Assembly (NCBI RefSeq): GCF_050948175.1
Contig: NC_135195.1
Coordinates: 248,001 to 312,000 of the forward strand
DNA length: 64,000 nucleotides
Source of the DNA: Xylocopa sonorina
Taxonomy: Eukaryota > Arthropoda > Insecta > Hymenoptera > Apidae
Direction: 5' to 3'
Of the stretch, positions 52,144 to 64,000 are shown piece after piece (position 1 is the first letter of the stretch; each line of letters begins with the position of its first letter). Made by a program: the position numbers and the translations under genes. The notes under the pieces are model-generated. The model did not search any database and was not told the DNA's origin. It saw only the letters and a list, made by a program, of their open reading frames with translations.

Positions 52144-53143
52144 GCAAGGAAGTGTCGCATTTACATTCTTTTGAAGTGAATACGAGGTATACATGACACA
52201 TCGCAATGAATATTACATCTTATGATGAAGTATCGAAATGAGATACAATATCTCGTTTTAAGAAACATTAGACCTCTATTGTTACGACACGTAGACATCT
52301 GCATACGCTATTTCCTAGCACGGATGTGTCGCATTTACATTCTTTTGAAGTGTATACGCGGTATTCATGACACTTTGCAATGATTATTATATCTTATCAC
52401 GAAACATAGAAATGAGATGCGATATCGCGATTTAAGAGGCATTAGAACTCTATTGCTACGATACGTGGACATCTGCAAACGCTATTTCCTAGCATTGAAG
52501 TGTCGCATTTACATACTTTTGAAGTGAATACGAGGCATACATGACATTCCGCAATGAATATTATATCTTGTCACGAAACATAGAAATGAGATACGATATC
52601 TCATTTTAAGAAACATTATACCTCTATTGTTACGACACGTAGACATCTGCATACGCTATTTCCTAGCAAGGAAGTGTCGCATTTACATTCTTTTGAAGTG
52701 AATACGAGGTATACATGACACTTCGCAATGAATATTATATCTTATCACGAAACATAGAAATGAGATGCGATATCGCGATTTAAGAGGCATTAGAACTCTA
52801 TTGCTACGATACGTGGACATCTGCAAACGCTATTTCCTAACATTGAAGTGTCGCCTATACATACTTTTGAAGTGAATACGAGGTATACATGACACTACGC
52901 AATGAATACTATATCTTATCACGAAACACAGAAATGAGATGCGACATCTCGTTTTAAGAAACATTAGACCTCTATTGTTTCGACACGTAGACATCTGCAT
53001 ACGCTATTTCCTAGCACGGATGTGTCGCATTTACATTCTTTTGAAGTGTATACGCGGTATTCGTGACACTTCGCAATGAATATTATATCTTATAACGAAA
53101 CATAGAAATGAGATGCGATATCGCGATTTAAGAGGCATTAGAA
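52144..53143. repeat. Satellite segment, diverged monomers
   Basis: 174 bp monomers with several private changes: gaagtatcg near 52228, actttgcaatgattatt near 52373, gaggcatac near 52532, attccgcaatg near 52546 and cctaacattg near 52837. These singletons suggest a less recently homogenised stretch than its neighbours. No gene is present. Confidence 0.7.
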
Positions 53144-53261
53144 CTCTATTGTTACGATACGTGGACATCTGCAAACGCTATTTCCTAGCAAGGAAGAATA
53201 TTATATCTTATCACGAAACATAGAAATGAGATGCGATATCGCGATTAAAGAGGCATTAGAA
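53144..53261. repeat. 118 bp deleted monomer, copy 7
   Basis: Same gcaaggaag-aatatt junction and attaaagagg marker as the copies at 27231, 30717, 31183 and 32693. It is the only copy right of the retrotransposon, and its upstream context (the tcgcctatac variant near 52851) matches that of the copy at 32693. Confidence 0.92.
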
Positions 53262-54827
53262 CTCTATTGCTACGATACGTGGTCATCTGCAAACGCTATT
53301 TCCTAGCACGGATGTGTCGCATTTACATTCTTTTGAAGTGTATACGCGGTATTCATGACACTTCGCAATGAATACTATATCTTATCACGAAACATAGAAA
53401 TAAGATGCGATATCGCGGTTTAAGAGGCATTAGAGCTCTATTGTTACGATACGTGGACATCTGCAAACGCTATTTCCTAGCAAGGAAGTGTCGCATTTAC
53501 ATTCTTTTGAAGTGAATACGAGGTATACATGACACATCGCAATGAATATTATATCTTATCACGAAACATAGAAATGAGATGCGATATCTCGTTTTAAGAA
53601 ACATTAGACCTCTATTGTTTCGACACGTAGACATCTGCATACGCTATTTCCTAGCACGGATGTGTCGCATTTACATTCTTTTGAAGTGTATACGCGGTAT
53701 TCATGGCACTTCGCAATGAATATTATATCTTATAACGAAACATAGAAATGAGATGCGATATCGCGATTTAAGAGGCATTAGAACTCTATTGTTACGATAC
53801 GTGGACATCTGCAAACGCTATTTCCTAGCAAGGAAGTGTCGCATTTACATTCTTTTGAAGTGTATACGCGGTATTCATGACACTTCGCACTGAATACTAT
53901 ATCTTATCACGAAACATAGAAATGAGATGCGATATCGCGGTTTAAGAGGCATTCGAACTCTATTGTTACGATACGTGGACATCTGCAAACGCTATTTCCT
54001 GGCAAGGAAGTGTCGCATTTACATTCTTTTGAAGTGAATACGAGGTATACATGACACATCGCAATGAATATTACATCTTATGATGAAGCATCGAAATGAG
54101 ATACGATATCTCGTTTTAAGAAACATTAGACCTCTATTGTTACGACACGGAGACATCTGCATACGCTATTTCCTAGCACGGATGTGTCGCATTTACATTC
54201 TTTTGAAGTGTATACGCGGTATTCATGACACTTCGCAATGAATATTATATCTTATCACGAAACATAGAAATGAGATGCGATATCGCGATTTAAGAGGCAT
54301 TAGAACTCTATTGCTACGATACGTGGACATCTGCAAACGCTATTTCCTAGCATTGAAGTGTCGCATTTACATACTTTTGAAGTGAATACGAGGTATACAT
54401 GACATTTCGCAATGAATATTATATCTTGTCACGAAACATAGAAATGAGATACGATATCTCGTTTTAAGAAACATTAGACCTCTATTGTTACGACACGTAG
54501 ACATCTGCATACGCTATTTCCTAGCACGGATGTGTCGCATTTACATTCTTTTGAAGAGTATACGCGGTATTCATGGCACTTCGCAATGAATATTATATCT
54601 TATCACGAAACATAGAAATGAGTTGCGATATCGCGATTTAAGAGGCATTAGAACTCTATTGTTACGATACGTGGACATCTGCAAACGCTATTTCCTAGCA
54701 AGGAAGTGTCGCATTTACATTCTTTTGAAGTGAATACGAGGTATACATGACACATCGCAATGAATATTATATCATATCACGAAACATAGAAATGAGATGC
54801 GATATCTCGTTTTAAGAAACATTAGAC

Positions 54828-55002
54828 CTCTATTGTTTCGACACGTAGACATCTGCATACGCTATTTCCTAGCACGGATGTGTCGCATTTACATTCTTTT
54901 GAAGTGTATACGCGGTATTCATGGCACTTCGCAATGAATATTATAATCATATAACGAAACATAGAAATGAGATGCGATATCGCGATTTAAGAGGCATTAG
55001 AA
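54828..55002. repeat. 175 bp monomer with a 1 bp insertion, copy 1
   Basis: attataatcatataacg replaces attatatcttataacg, adding one base. It is one of only two full-length monomers that are not 174 bp. The shift removes a stop and opens a 63-codon frame at 54921-55112, which is not considered a gene. Confidence 0.9.
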
Positions 55003-56394
55003 CTCTATTGTTACGATACGTGGACATCTGCAAACGCTATTTCCTAGCAAGGAAGTGTCGCATTTACATTCTTTTGAAGTGTATACGCGGTATTCATGAC
55101 ACTTCGCACTGAATACTATATCTTATCACGAAACATAGAATTGAGATGCGATATCGCGGTTTAAGAGGCATTCGAACTCTATTGTTACGATACGTGGACA
55201 TCTGCAAACGCTATTTCCTGGCAAGGAAGTGTCGCATTTACATTCTTTTGAAGTGAATACGAGGTATACATGACACATCGCAATGAATATTACATCTTAT
55301 GATGAAGCATCGAAATGAGATACGATATCTCGTTTTAAGAAACATTAGACCTCTATTGTTACGACACGGAGACATCTGCATACGCTATTTCCTAGCACGG
55401 ATGTGTCGCATTTACATTCTTTTGAAGTGTATACGCGGTATTCATGACACTTCGCAATGAATATTATATCTTATCACGAAACATAGAAATGAGATGCGAT
55501 ATCGCGATTTAAGAGGCATTAGAACTCTATTGCTCTGATACGTGGACATCTGCAAACGCTATTTCCTAGCATTGAAGTGTCGCATTTACATACTTTTGAA
55601 GTGAATACGAGGTATACATGACATTTCGCAATGAATATTATATCTTGTCACGAAACATAGAAATGAGATACGATATCTCGTTTTAAGAAACATTATACCT
55701 CTATTGTTACGACACGTAGACATCTGCATACGCTATTTCCTAGCACGGATGTGTCGCACTTACATTCTTTTGAAGTGTATACGCGGTATTCATGACACTT
55801 CGCAATGAATACTATATCTTATCACGAAACATAGAAATGAGATGCGATATCGCGATTTAAGAGGCATTAGAACTCTATTGCTACGATACGTGGACATCTG
55901 CAAACGCTATTTCCTAGCATTGAAGTGTCGCATTTACATACTTTTGAAGTGAATACGAGGTATACATGACATTTCGCAATGAATATTATATCTTGTCACG
56001 AAACATAGAAATGAGATACGATATCTCGTTTTAAGAAACATTAGACCTCTATTGTTACGACACGTAGACATCTGCATACGCTATTTCCTAGCACGGATGT
56101 GTCGCATTTACATTCTTTTGAAGAGTATACGCGGTATTCATGGCACTTCGCAATGAATATTATATCTTATCACGAAACATAGAAATGAGTTGCGATATCG
56201 CGATTTAAGAGGCATTAGAACTCTATTGTTACGATACGTGGACATCTGCAAACGCTATTTCCTAGCAAGGAAGTGTCGCATTTACATTCTTTTGAAGTGA
56301 ATACGAGGTATACATGACACATCGCAATGAATATTATATCATATCACGAAACATAGAAATGAGATGCGATATCTCGTTTTAAGAAACATTAGAC

Positions 56395-56569
56395 CTCTAT
56401 TGTTTCGACACGTAGACATCTGCATACGCTATTTCCTAGCACGGATGTGTCGCATTTACATTCTTTTGAAGTGTATACGCGGTATTCATGGCACTTCGCA
56501 ATGAATATTATAATCATATAACGAAACATAGAAATGAGATGCGATATCGCGATTTAAGAGGCATTAGAA
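56395..56569. repeat. 175 bp monomer with a 1 bp insertion, copy 2
   Basis: The same inserted base as at 54828, 1567 bp downstream, and evidently duplicated with its nine-monomer unit. It opens the same 63-codon frame at 56488-56679. Confidence 0.9.
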
Positions 56570-58656
56570 CTCTATTGTTACGATACGTGGACATCTGCAA
56601 ACGCTATTTCCTAGCAAGGAAGTGTCGCATTTACATTCTTTTGAAGTGTATACGCGGTATTCATGACACTTCGCACTGAATACTATATCTTATCACGAAA
56701 CATAGAAATGAGATGCGATATCGCGGTTTAAGAGGCATTCGAACTCTATTGTTACGATACGTGGACATCTGCAAACGCTATTTCCTGGCAAGGAAGTGTC
56801 GCATTTACATTCTTTTGAAGTGAATACGAGGTATACATGACACATCGCAATGAATATTACATCTTATGATGAAGCATCGAAATGAGATACGATATCTCGT
56901 TTTAAGAAACATTAGACCTCTATTGTTACGACACGGAGACATCTGCATACGCTATTTCCTAGCACGGATGTGTCGCATTTACATTCTTTTGAAGTGTATA
57001 CGCGGTATTCATGACACTTCGCAATGAATATTATATCTTATCACGAAACATAGAAATGAGATGCGATATCGCGATTTAAGAGGCATTAGAACTCTATTGC
57101 TACGATACGTGGACATCTGCAAACGCTATTTCCTAGCATTGAAGTGTCGCATTTACATACTTTTGAAGTGAATACGAGGTATACATGACATTTCGCAATG
57201 AATATTATATCTTGTCACGAAACATAGAAATGAGATACGATATCTCGTTTTAAGAAACATTAGACCTCTATTGTTACGACACGTAGACATCTGCATACGC
57301 TATTTCCTAGCACGGATGTGTCGCATTTACATTCTTTTGAAGAGTATACGCGGTATTCATGGCACTTCGCAATGAATATTATATCTTATCACGAAACATA
57401 GAAATGAGTTGCGATATCGCGATTTAAGAGGCATTAGAACTCTATTGTTACGATACGTGGACATCTGCAAACGCTATTTCCTAGCAAGGAAGTGTCGCAT
57501 TTACATTCTTTTGAAGTGAATACGAGGTATACATGACACATCGCAATGAATATTATATCATATCACGAAACATAGAAATGAGATGCGATATCTCGTTTTA
57601 AGAAACATTATACCTCTATTGTTACGACACGTAGACATCTGCATACGCTATTTCCTAGCACGGATGTGTCGCACTTACATTCTTTTGAAGTGTATACGCG
57701 GTATTCATGACACTTCGCAATGAATACTATATCTTATCACGAAACATAGAAATGAGATGCGATATCGCGGTTTAAGAGGCATTAGAGCTCTATTGTTACG
57801 ATACGTGGACATCTGCAAACGCTATTTCCTAGCATTGAAGTGTCGCATTTACATTCTTTTGAAGTGAATACGAGGTATACATGACACATCGCAATGAATA
57901 TTACATCTTATGATGAAGCATCGAAATGAGATACGATATCTCGTTTTAAGAAACATTAGACCTCTATTGTTACGACACGTAGACATCTGCATACGCTATT
58001 TCCTAGCACGGATGTGTCGCATTTACATTCTTTTGAAGTGTATACGCGGTATTCATGGCACTTCGCAATGAATATTATATCTTATCACGAAACATAGAAA
58101 TGAGATGCGATATCGCGGTTTAAGAGGCATTCGAACTCTATTGTTACGATACGTGGACATCTGCAAACGCTATTTCCTGGCAAGGAAGTGTCGCATTTAC
58201 ATTCTTTTGAAGTGAATACGAGGTATACATGACACATCGCAATGAATATTACATCTTATGATGAAGCATCGAAATGAGATACGATATCTCGTTTTAAGAA
58301 ACATTAGACCTCTATTGTTACGACACGGAGACATCTGCATACGCTATTTCCTAGCACGGATGTGTCGCATTTACATTCTTTTGAAGTGTATACGCGGTAT
58401 TCATGACACTTCGCAATGAATATTATATCTTATCACGAAACATAGAAATGAGATGCGATATCGCGATTTAAGAGGCATTAGAACTCTATTGCTACGATAC
58501 GTGGACATCTGCAAACGCTATTTCCTAGCATTGAAGTGTCGCATTTACATACTTTTGAAGTGAATACGAGGTATACATGACATTTCGCAATGAATATTAT
58601 ATCTTGTCACGAAACATAGAAATGAGATACGATATCTCGTTTTAAGAAACATTATA

Positions 58657-61600
58657 CCTCTATTGTTACGACACGTAGACATCTGCAAACGCTATTTCCT
58701 AGCAAGGAAGTGTCGCATTTACATTCTTTTGAAGTAAATACGAGGTATACATGACATTTCGCAATGAATATTATATCTTGTCACGAAACATAGAAATGAG
58801 ATACGATATCTCGTTTTAAGAAACATTATACCTCTATTGTTACGACACGTAGACATCTGCATACGCTATTTCCTAGCACGGATGTGTCGCACTTACATTC
58901 TTTTGAAGTGTATACGCGGTATTCATGACACTTCGCAATGAATACTATATCTTATCACGAAACATAGAAATGAGATGCGATATCGCGGTTTAAGAGGCAT
59001 TAGAGCTCTATTGTTACGATACGTGGACATCTGCAAACGCTATTTCCTAGCATTGAAGTGTCGCATTTACATTCTTTTGAAGTGAATACGAGGTACACAT
59101 GACACATCGCAATGAATATTACATCTTATGATGAAGCATCGAAATGAGATACGATATCTCGTTTTAAGAAACATTAGACCTCTATTGTTACGACACGTAG
59201 ACATCTGCATACGCTATTTCCTAGCACGGATGTGTCGCATTTACATTCTTTTGAAGAGTATACGCGGTATTCATGGCACTTCGCAATGAATATTATATCT
59301 TATCACGAAACATAGAAATGAGATGCGATATCGCGATTTAAGAGGCATTAGAACTCTATTGTTACGATACGTGGACATCTGCAAACGCTATTTCCTAGCA
59401 AGGAAGTGTCGCATTTACATTCTTTTGAAGTGAATACGAGGTATACATGACACATCGCAATGAATATTATATCTTATCACGAAACATAGAAATGAGATGC
59501 GATATCTCGTTTTAAGAAACATTAGACCTCTATTGTTTCGACACGTAGACATCTGCATACGCTATTTCCTAGCACGGATGTGTCGCATTTACATTCTTTT
59601 GAAGTGTATACGCGGTATTCATGGCACTTCGCAATGAATATTATATCTTATCACGAAACATAGAAATGAGATGCGATATCGCGATTTAAGAGGCATTAGA
59701 ACTCTATTGTTACGATACGTGGACATCTGCAAACGCTATTTCCTAGCAAGGAAGTGTCGCATTTACATTCTTTTGAAGTGAATACGAGGTATACATGACA
59801 TTTCGCAATGAATATTATATCTTGTCACGAAACATAGAAATGAGATACGATATCTCGTTTTAAGAAACATTATACCTCTATTGTTACGACACGTGGACAT
59901 CTGCAAACGCTATTTCCTAGCAAGGAAGTGTCGCATTTACATTCTTTTGAAGTAAATACGAGGTATACATGACATTTCGCAATGAATATTATATCTTGTC
60001 ACGAAACATAGAAATGAGATACGATATCTCGTTTTAAGAAACATTATACCTCTATTGTTACGACACGTAGACATCTGCATACGCTATTTCCTAGCACGGA
60101 TGTGTCGCACTTACATTCTTTTGAAGTGTATACGCGGTATTCATGACACTTCGCAATGAATACTATATCTTATCACGAAACATAGAAATGAGATGCGATA
60201 TCGCGGTTTAAGAGGCATTAGAGCTCTATTGTTACGATACGTGGACATCTGCAAACGCTATTTCCTAGCATTGAAGTGTCGCATTTACATTCTTTTGAAG
60301 TGAATACGAGGTACACATGACACATCGCAATGAATATTACATCTTATGATGAAGCATCGAAATGAGATACGATATCTCGTTTTAAGAAACATTAGACCTC
60401 TATTGTTACGACACGTAGACATCTGCATACGCTATTTCCTAGCACGGATGTGTCGCATTTACATTCTTTTGAAGAGTATACGCGGTATTCATGGCACTTC
60501 GCAATGAATATTATATCTTATCACGAAACATAGAAATGAGATGCGATATCTCGTTTTAAGAAACATTAGACCTCTATTGTTTCGACACGTAGACATCTGC
60601 ATACGCTATTTCCTAGCACGGATGTGTCGCATTTACATTCTTTTGAAGTGTATACGCGGTATTCATGGCACTTCGCAATGAATATTATATCTTATCACGA
60701 AACATAGAAATGAGATGCGATATCGCGATTTAAGAGGCATTAGAACTCTATTGTTACGATACGTGGACATCTGCAAACGCTATTTCCTAGCAAGGAAGTG
60801 TCGCATTTACATTCTTTTGAAGTGAATACGAGGTATACATGACATTTCGCAATGAATATTATATCTTGTCACGAAACATAGAAATGAGATACGATATCTC
60901 GTTTTAAGAAACATTATACCTCTATTGTTACGACACGTGGACATCTGCAAACGCTATTTCCTAGCAAGGAAGTGTCGCATTTACATTCTTTTGAAGTAAA
61001 TACGAGGTATACATGACATTTCGCAATGAATATTATATCTTGTCACGAAACATAGAAATGAGATACGATATCTCGTTTTAAGAAACATTATACCTCTATT
61101 GTTACGACACGTAGACATCTGCATACGCTATTTCCTAGCACGGATGTGTCGCACTTACATTCTTTTGAAGTGTATACGCGGTATTCATGACACTTCGCAA
61201 TGAATACTATATCTTATCACGAAACATAGAAATGAGATGCGATATCGCGGTTTAAGAGGCATTAGAGCTCTATTGTTACGATACGTGGACATCTGCAAAC
61301 GCTATTTCCTAGCATTGAAGTGTCGCATTTACATTCTTTTGAAGTGAATACGAGGTACACATGACACATCGCAATGAATATTACATCTTATGATGAAGCA
61401 TCGAAATGAGATACGATATCTCGTTTTAAGAAACATTAGACCTCTATTGTTACGACACGTAGACATCTGCATACGCTATTTCCTAGCACGGATGTGTCGC
61501 ATTTACATTCTTTTGAAGAGTATACGCGGTATTCATGGCACTTCGCAATGAATATTATATCTTATCACGAAACATAGAAATGAGATGCGATATCGCGATT

Positions 61601-64000
61601 TAAGAGGCATTAGAACTCTATTGTTACGATACGTGGACATCTGCAAACGCTATTTCCTAGCAAGGAAGTGTCGCATTTACATTCTTTTGAAGTGAATACG
61701 AGGTATACATGACACATCGCAATGAATATTATATCTTATCACGAAACATAGAAATGAGATGCGATATCTCGTTTTAAGAAACATTAGACCTCTATTGTTT
61801 CGACACGTAGACATCTGCATACGCTATTTCCTAGCACGGATGTGTCGCATTTACATTCTTTTGAAGTGTATACGCGGTATTCATGGCACTTCGCAATGAA
61901 TATTATATCTTATCACGAAACATAGAAATGAGATGCGATATCGCGATTTAAGAGGCATTAGAACTCTATTGTTACGATACGTGGACATCTGCAAACGCTA
62001 TTTCCTAGCAAGGAAGTGTCGCATTTACATTCTTTTGAAGTGAATACGCGGTATTCATGGCACTTCGCAATGAATATTATATCTTATCACGAAACATAGA
62101 AATGAGATGCGATATCTCGTTTTAAGAAACATTAGACCTCTATTGTTTCGACACGTAGACATCTGCATACGCTATTTCCTAGCACGGATGTGTCGCATTT
62201 ACATTCTTTTGAAGTGTATACGCGGTATTCATGGCACTTCGCAATGAATATTATATCTTATCACGAAACATAGAAATGAGATGCGATATCGCGATTTAAG
62301 AGGCATTAGAACTCTATTGTTACGATACGTGGACATCTGCAAACGCTATTTCCTAGCAAGGAAGTGTCGCATTTACATTCTTTTGAAGTGAATACGAGGT
62401 ATACATGACATTTCGCAATGAATATTATATCTTGTCACGAAACATAGAAATGAGATACGATATCTCGTTTTAAGAAACATTATACCTCTATTGTTACGAC
62501 ACGTGGACATCTGCAAACGCTATTTCCTAGCAAGGAAGTGTCGCATTTACATTCTTTTGAAGTAAATACGAGGTATACATGACATTTCGCAATGAATATT
62601 ATATCTTGTCACGAAACATAGAAATGAGATACGATATCTCGTTTTAAGAAACATTATACCTCTATTGTTACGACACGTAGACATCTGCATACGCTATTTC
62701 CTAGCACGGATGTGTCGCACTTACATTCTTTTGAAGTGTATACGCGGTATTCATGACACTTCGCAATGAATACTATATCTTATCACGAAACATAGAAATG
62801 AGATGCGATATCGCGGTTTAAGAGGCATTAGAGCTCTATTGTTACGATACGTGGACATCTGCAAACGCTATTTCCTAGCATTGAAGTGTCGCATTTACAT
62901 TCTTTTGAAGTGAATACGAGGTACACATGACACATCGCAATGAATATTACATCTTATGATGAAGCATCGAAATGAGATACGATATCTCGTTTTAAGAAAC
63001 ATTAGACCTCTATTGTTACGACACGTAGACATCTGCATACGCTATTTCCTAGCACGGATGTGTCGCATTTACATTCTTTTGAAGAGTATACGCGGTATTC
63101 ATGGCACTTCGCAATGAATATTATATCTTATCACGAAACATAGAAATGAGATGCGATATCGCGATTTAAGAGGCATTAGAACTCTATTGTTACGATACGT
63201 GGACATCTGCAAACGCTATTTCCTAGCAAGGAAGTGTCGCATTTACATTCTTTTGAAGTGAATACGAGGTATACATGACACATCGCAATGAATATTATAT
63301 CTTATCACGAAACATAGAAATGAGATGCGATATCTCGTTTTAAGAAACATTAGACCTCTATTGTTTCGACACGTAGACATCTGCACGCGCTATTTCCTAG
63401 CACGGATGTGTCGCATTTACATTCTTTTGAAGTGTATACGCGGTATTCATGGCACTTCGCAATGAATATTATATCTTATCACGAAACATAGAAATGAGAT
63501 GCGATATCGCGATTTAAGAGGCATTAGAACTCTATTGTTACGATACGTGGACATCTGCAAACGCTATTTCCTAGCAAGGAAGTGTCGCAATTACATTCTT
63601 TTGAAGTGAATACGAGGTATACATGACATTTCGCAATGAATATTATATCTTGTCACGAAACATAGAAATGAGATACGATATCTCGTTTTAAGAAACATTA
63701 TACCTCTATTGTTACGACACGTAGACATCTGCATACGCTATTTCCTAGCACGGATGTGTCGCATTTACATTCTTTTGAAGTGTATACGCGGTATTCATGA
63801 CACTTCGCAATGAATACTATATCTTATCACGAAACATAGAAATAAGATGCGATATCGCGGTTTAAGAGGCATTAGAACTCTATTGTTACGATACGTGGAC
63901 ATCTGCAAACGCTATTTCCTAGCAAGGAAGTGTCGCATTTACATTATTTTGAAGTGTATACGCGGTATTCATGGCACTTCGCAATGAATATTATATCTTA
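58657..64000. repeat. Higher-order repeats of 7, 6 and 9 monomers
   Basis: The variant gaagtaaatac, in place of gaagtgaatac, occurs at 58731, 59949, 60993 and 62559. The steps are 1218, 1044 and 1566 bp, or 7, 6 and 9 monomers. The 6-mer lacks monomers present in the 7-mer, and the 9-mer has extra ones. The block also carries gaggtacacatg and cgcacttacattc, as do monomers at 1-360, so the two window edges belong to one family. Confidence 0.88.

Larger units (their letters stand above)
53607..58656. repeat. Satellite block related to the left 16-mer family
   Basis: It shares rare variants with 0.35-6.27 kb: acacggagac near 54144, 55364 and 56930, agttgcg at 54621, 56188 and 57407, attgctctgatacg near 55527, and cctggcaagg near 53996 and 55217. 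Here the recurrence is 1567 bp (nine monomers, one of them 175 bp) and then 1219 bp (seven monomers, one of them 175 bp). It is the same family with a different repeat unit length. Confidence 0.85.
43166..64000. repeat. 174 bp satellite array, right arm
   Basis: Continuation of the same array in the same orientation. Marker positions: 57 monomers of 174 bp from 43226 to 53144, one of 118 bp, then 61 monomers from 53262 to 63878 (two of them 175 bp), and a partial monomer to the window end. Shared rare variants (gtagaaatctgc, catgcttttg, tcgcctatac, attaaagagg) show that both arms were one array before the retrotransposon inserted. No host gene, RNA gene or second mobile element is seen. Confidence 0.97.

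Noticed and set aside
54921..56679. Two identical 63-codon ORFs (54921-55112 and 56488-56679)
   Set aside because: They arise only because a 1 bp insertion in two duplicated 175 bp satellite monomers removes a stop codon. They consist wholly of satellite sequence and show no protein features.
1..64000. CENP-B box in the monomer
   Set aside because: The core pattern TTCG-N4-A-N2-CGGG was sought in the monomer. TTCG occurs (cttcgcaatg, attcgtgac) but is never followed by the CGGG half at the right spacing.

Overview
The window is eukaryotic heterochromatin: a very long satellite DNA array broken once by a full-length LTR retrotransposon. No host gene, tRNA, rRNA or bacterial feature is visible. 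The retrotransposon's RT, RNase H and integrase read like the arthropod Gypsy/17.6/297 lineage of Ty3/Gypsy (Metaviridae), so the likely source is an insect or another arthropod. The species cannot be named from the sequence.

Layout. Positions 1-33972 and 43166-64000 are one head-to-tail satellite with a 174 bp monomer. Two main monomer types, A and B, mostly alternate, giving a 348 bp dimer. The dimers are organised into several higher-order repeats (HORs): 16-mer (2784 bp) at about 0.35-6.27 kb, 7-mer (1218 bp) at about 7.5-10.6 kb, 26-mer (4524 bp) at 10.7-20.3 kb, a mixed block carrying 118 bp deleted monomers at about 23-34 kb, 10-, 8- and 17-mers at 43.2-52.1 kb, a block resembling the left 16-mer family at about 53.6-58.7 kb, and 7-, 6- and 9-mers at 58.7-64 kb. 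I tracked monomer starts by the word ctctattg. Spacing is an exact multiple of 174 almost everywhere. The exceptions are one 82 bp monomer, seven 118 bp monomers (all with the same deletion) and two 175 bp monomers. The monomer is nucleosome-sized and the HOR structure is nested, so this is a candidate centromeric or pericentromeric array. That role is inference.

The retrotransposon occupies 33973-43165 (9193 bp) on the minus strand. It has two 1642 bp LTRs in which I found no difference, TG...CA ends, a 4 bp TATA target-site duplication, a primer-binding site resembling the 3' end of a tRNA-Leu, a G-rich polypurine tract, a Gag ORF with two CCHC zinc knuckles, and an open Pol frame (protease, RT, RNase H, integrase). 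Pol lies in the -1 frame relative to Gag. A canonical GGGAAAC slippery heptamer, a 7 nt spacer and a potential stem-loop sit exactly where a frameshift would join them. There is no env. The Pol frame runs through the polypurine tract and about 290 nt into the 3' LTR. Removing the element and one TATA copy restores a perfect 174 bp monomer. Sibling monomers near 45.9 and 50.2 kb preserve the unoccupied site, so the insertion looks recent.
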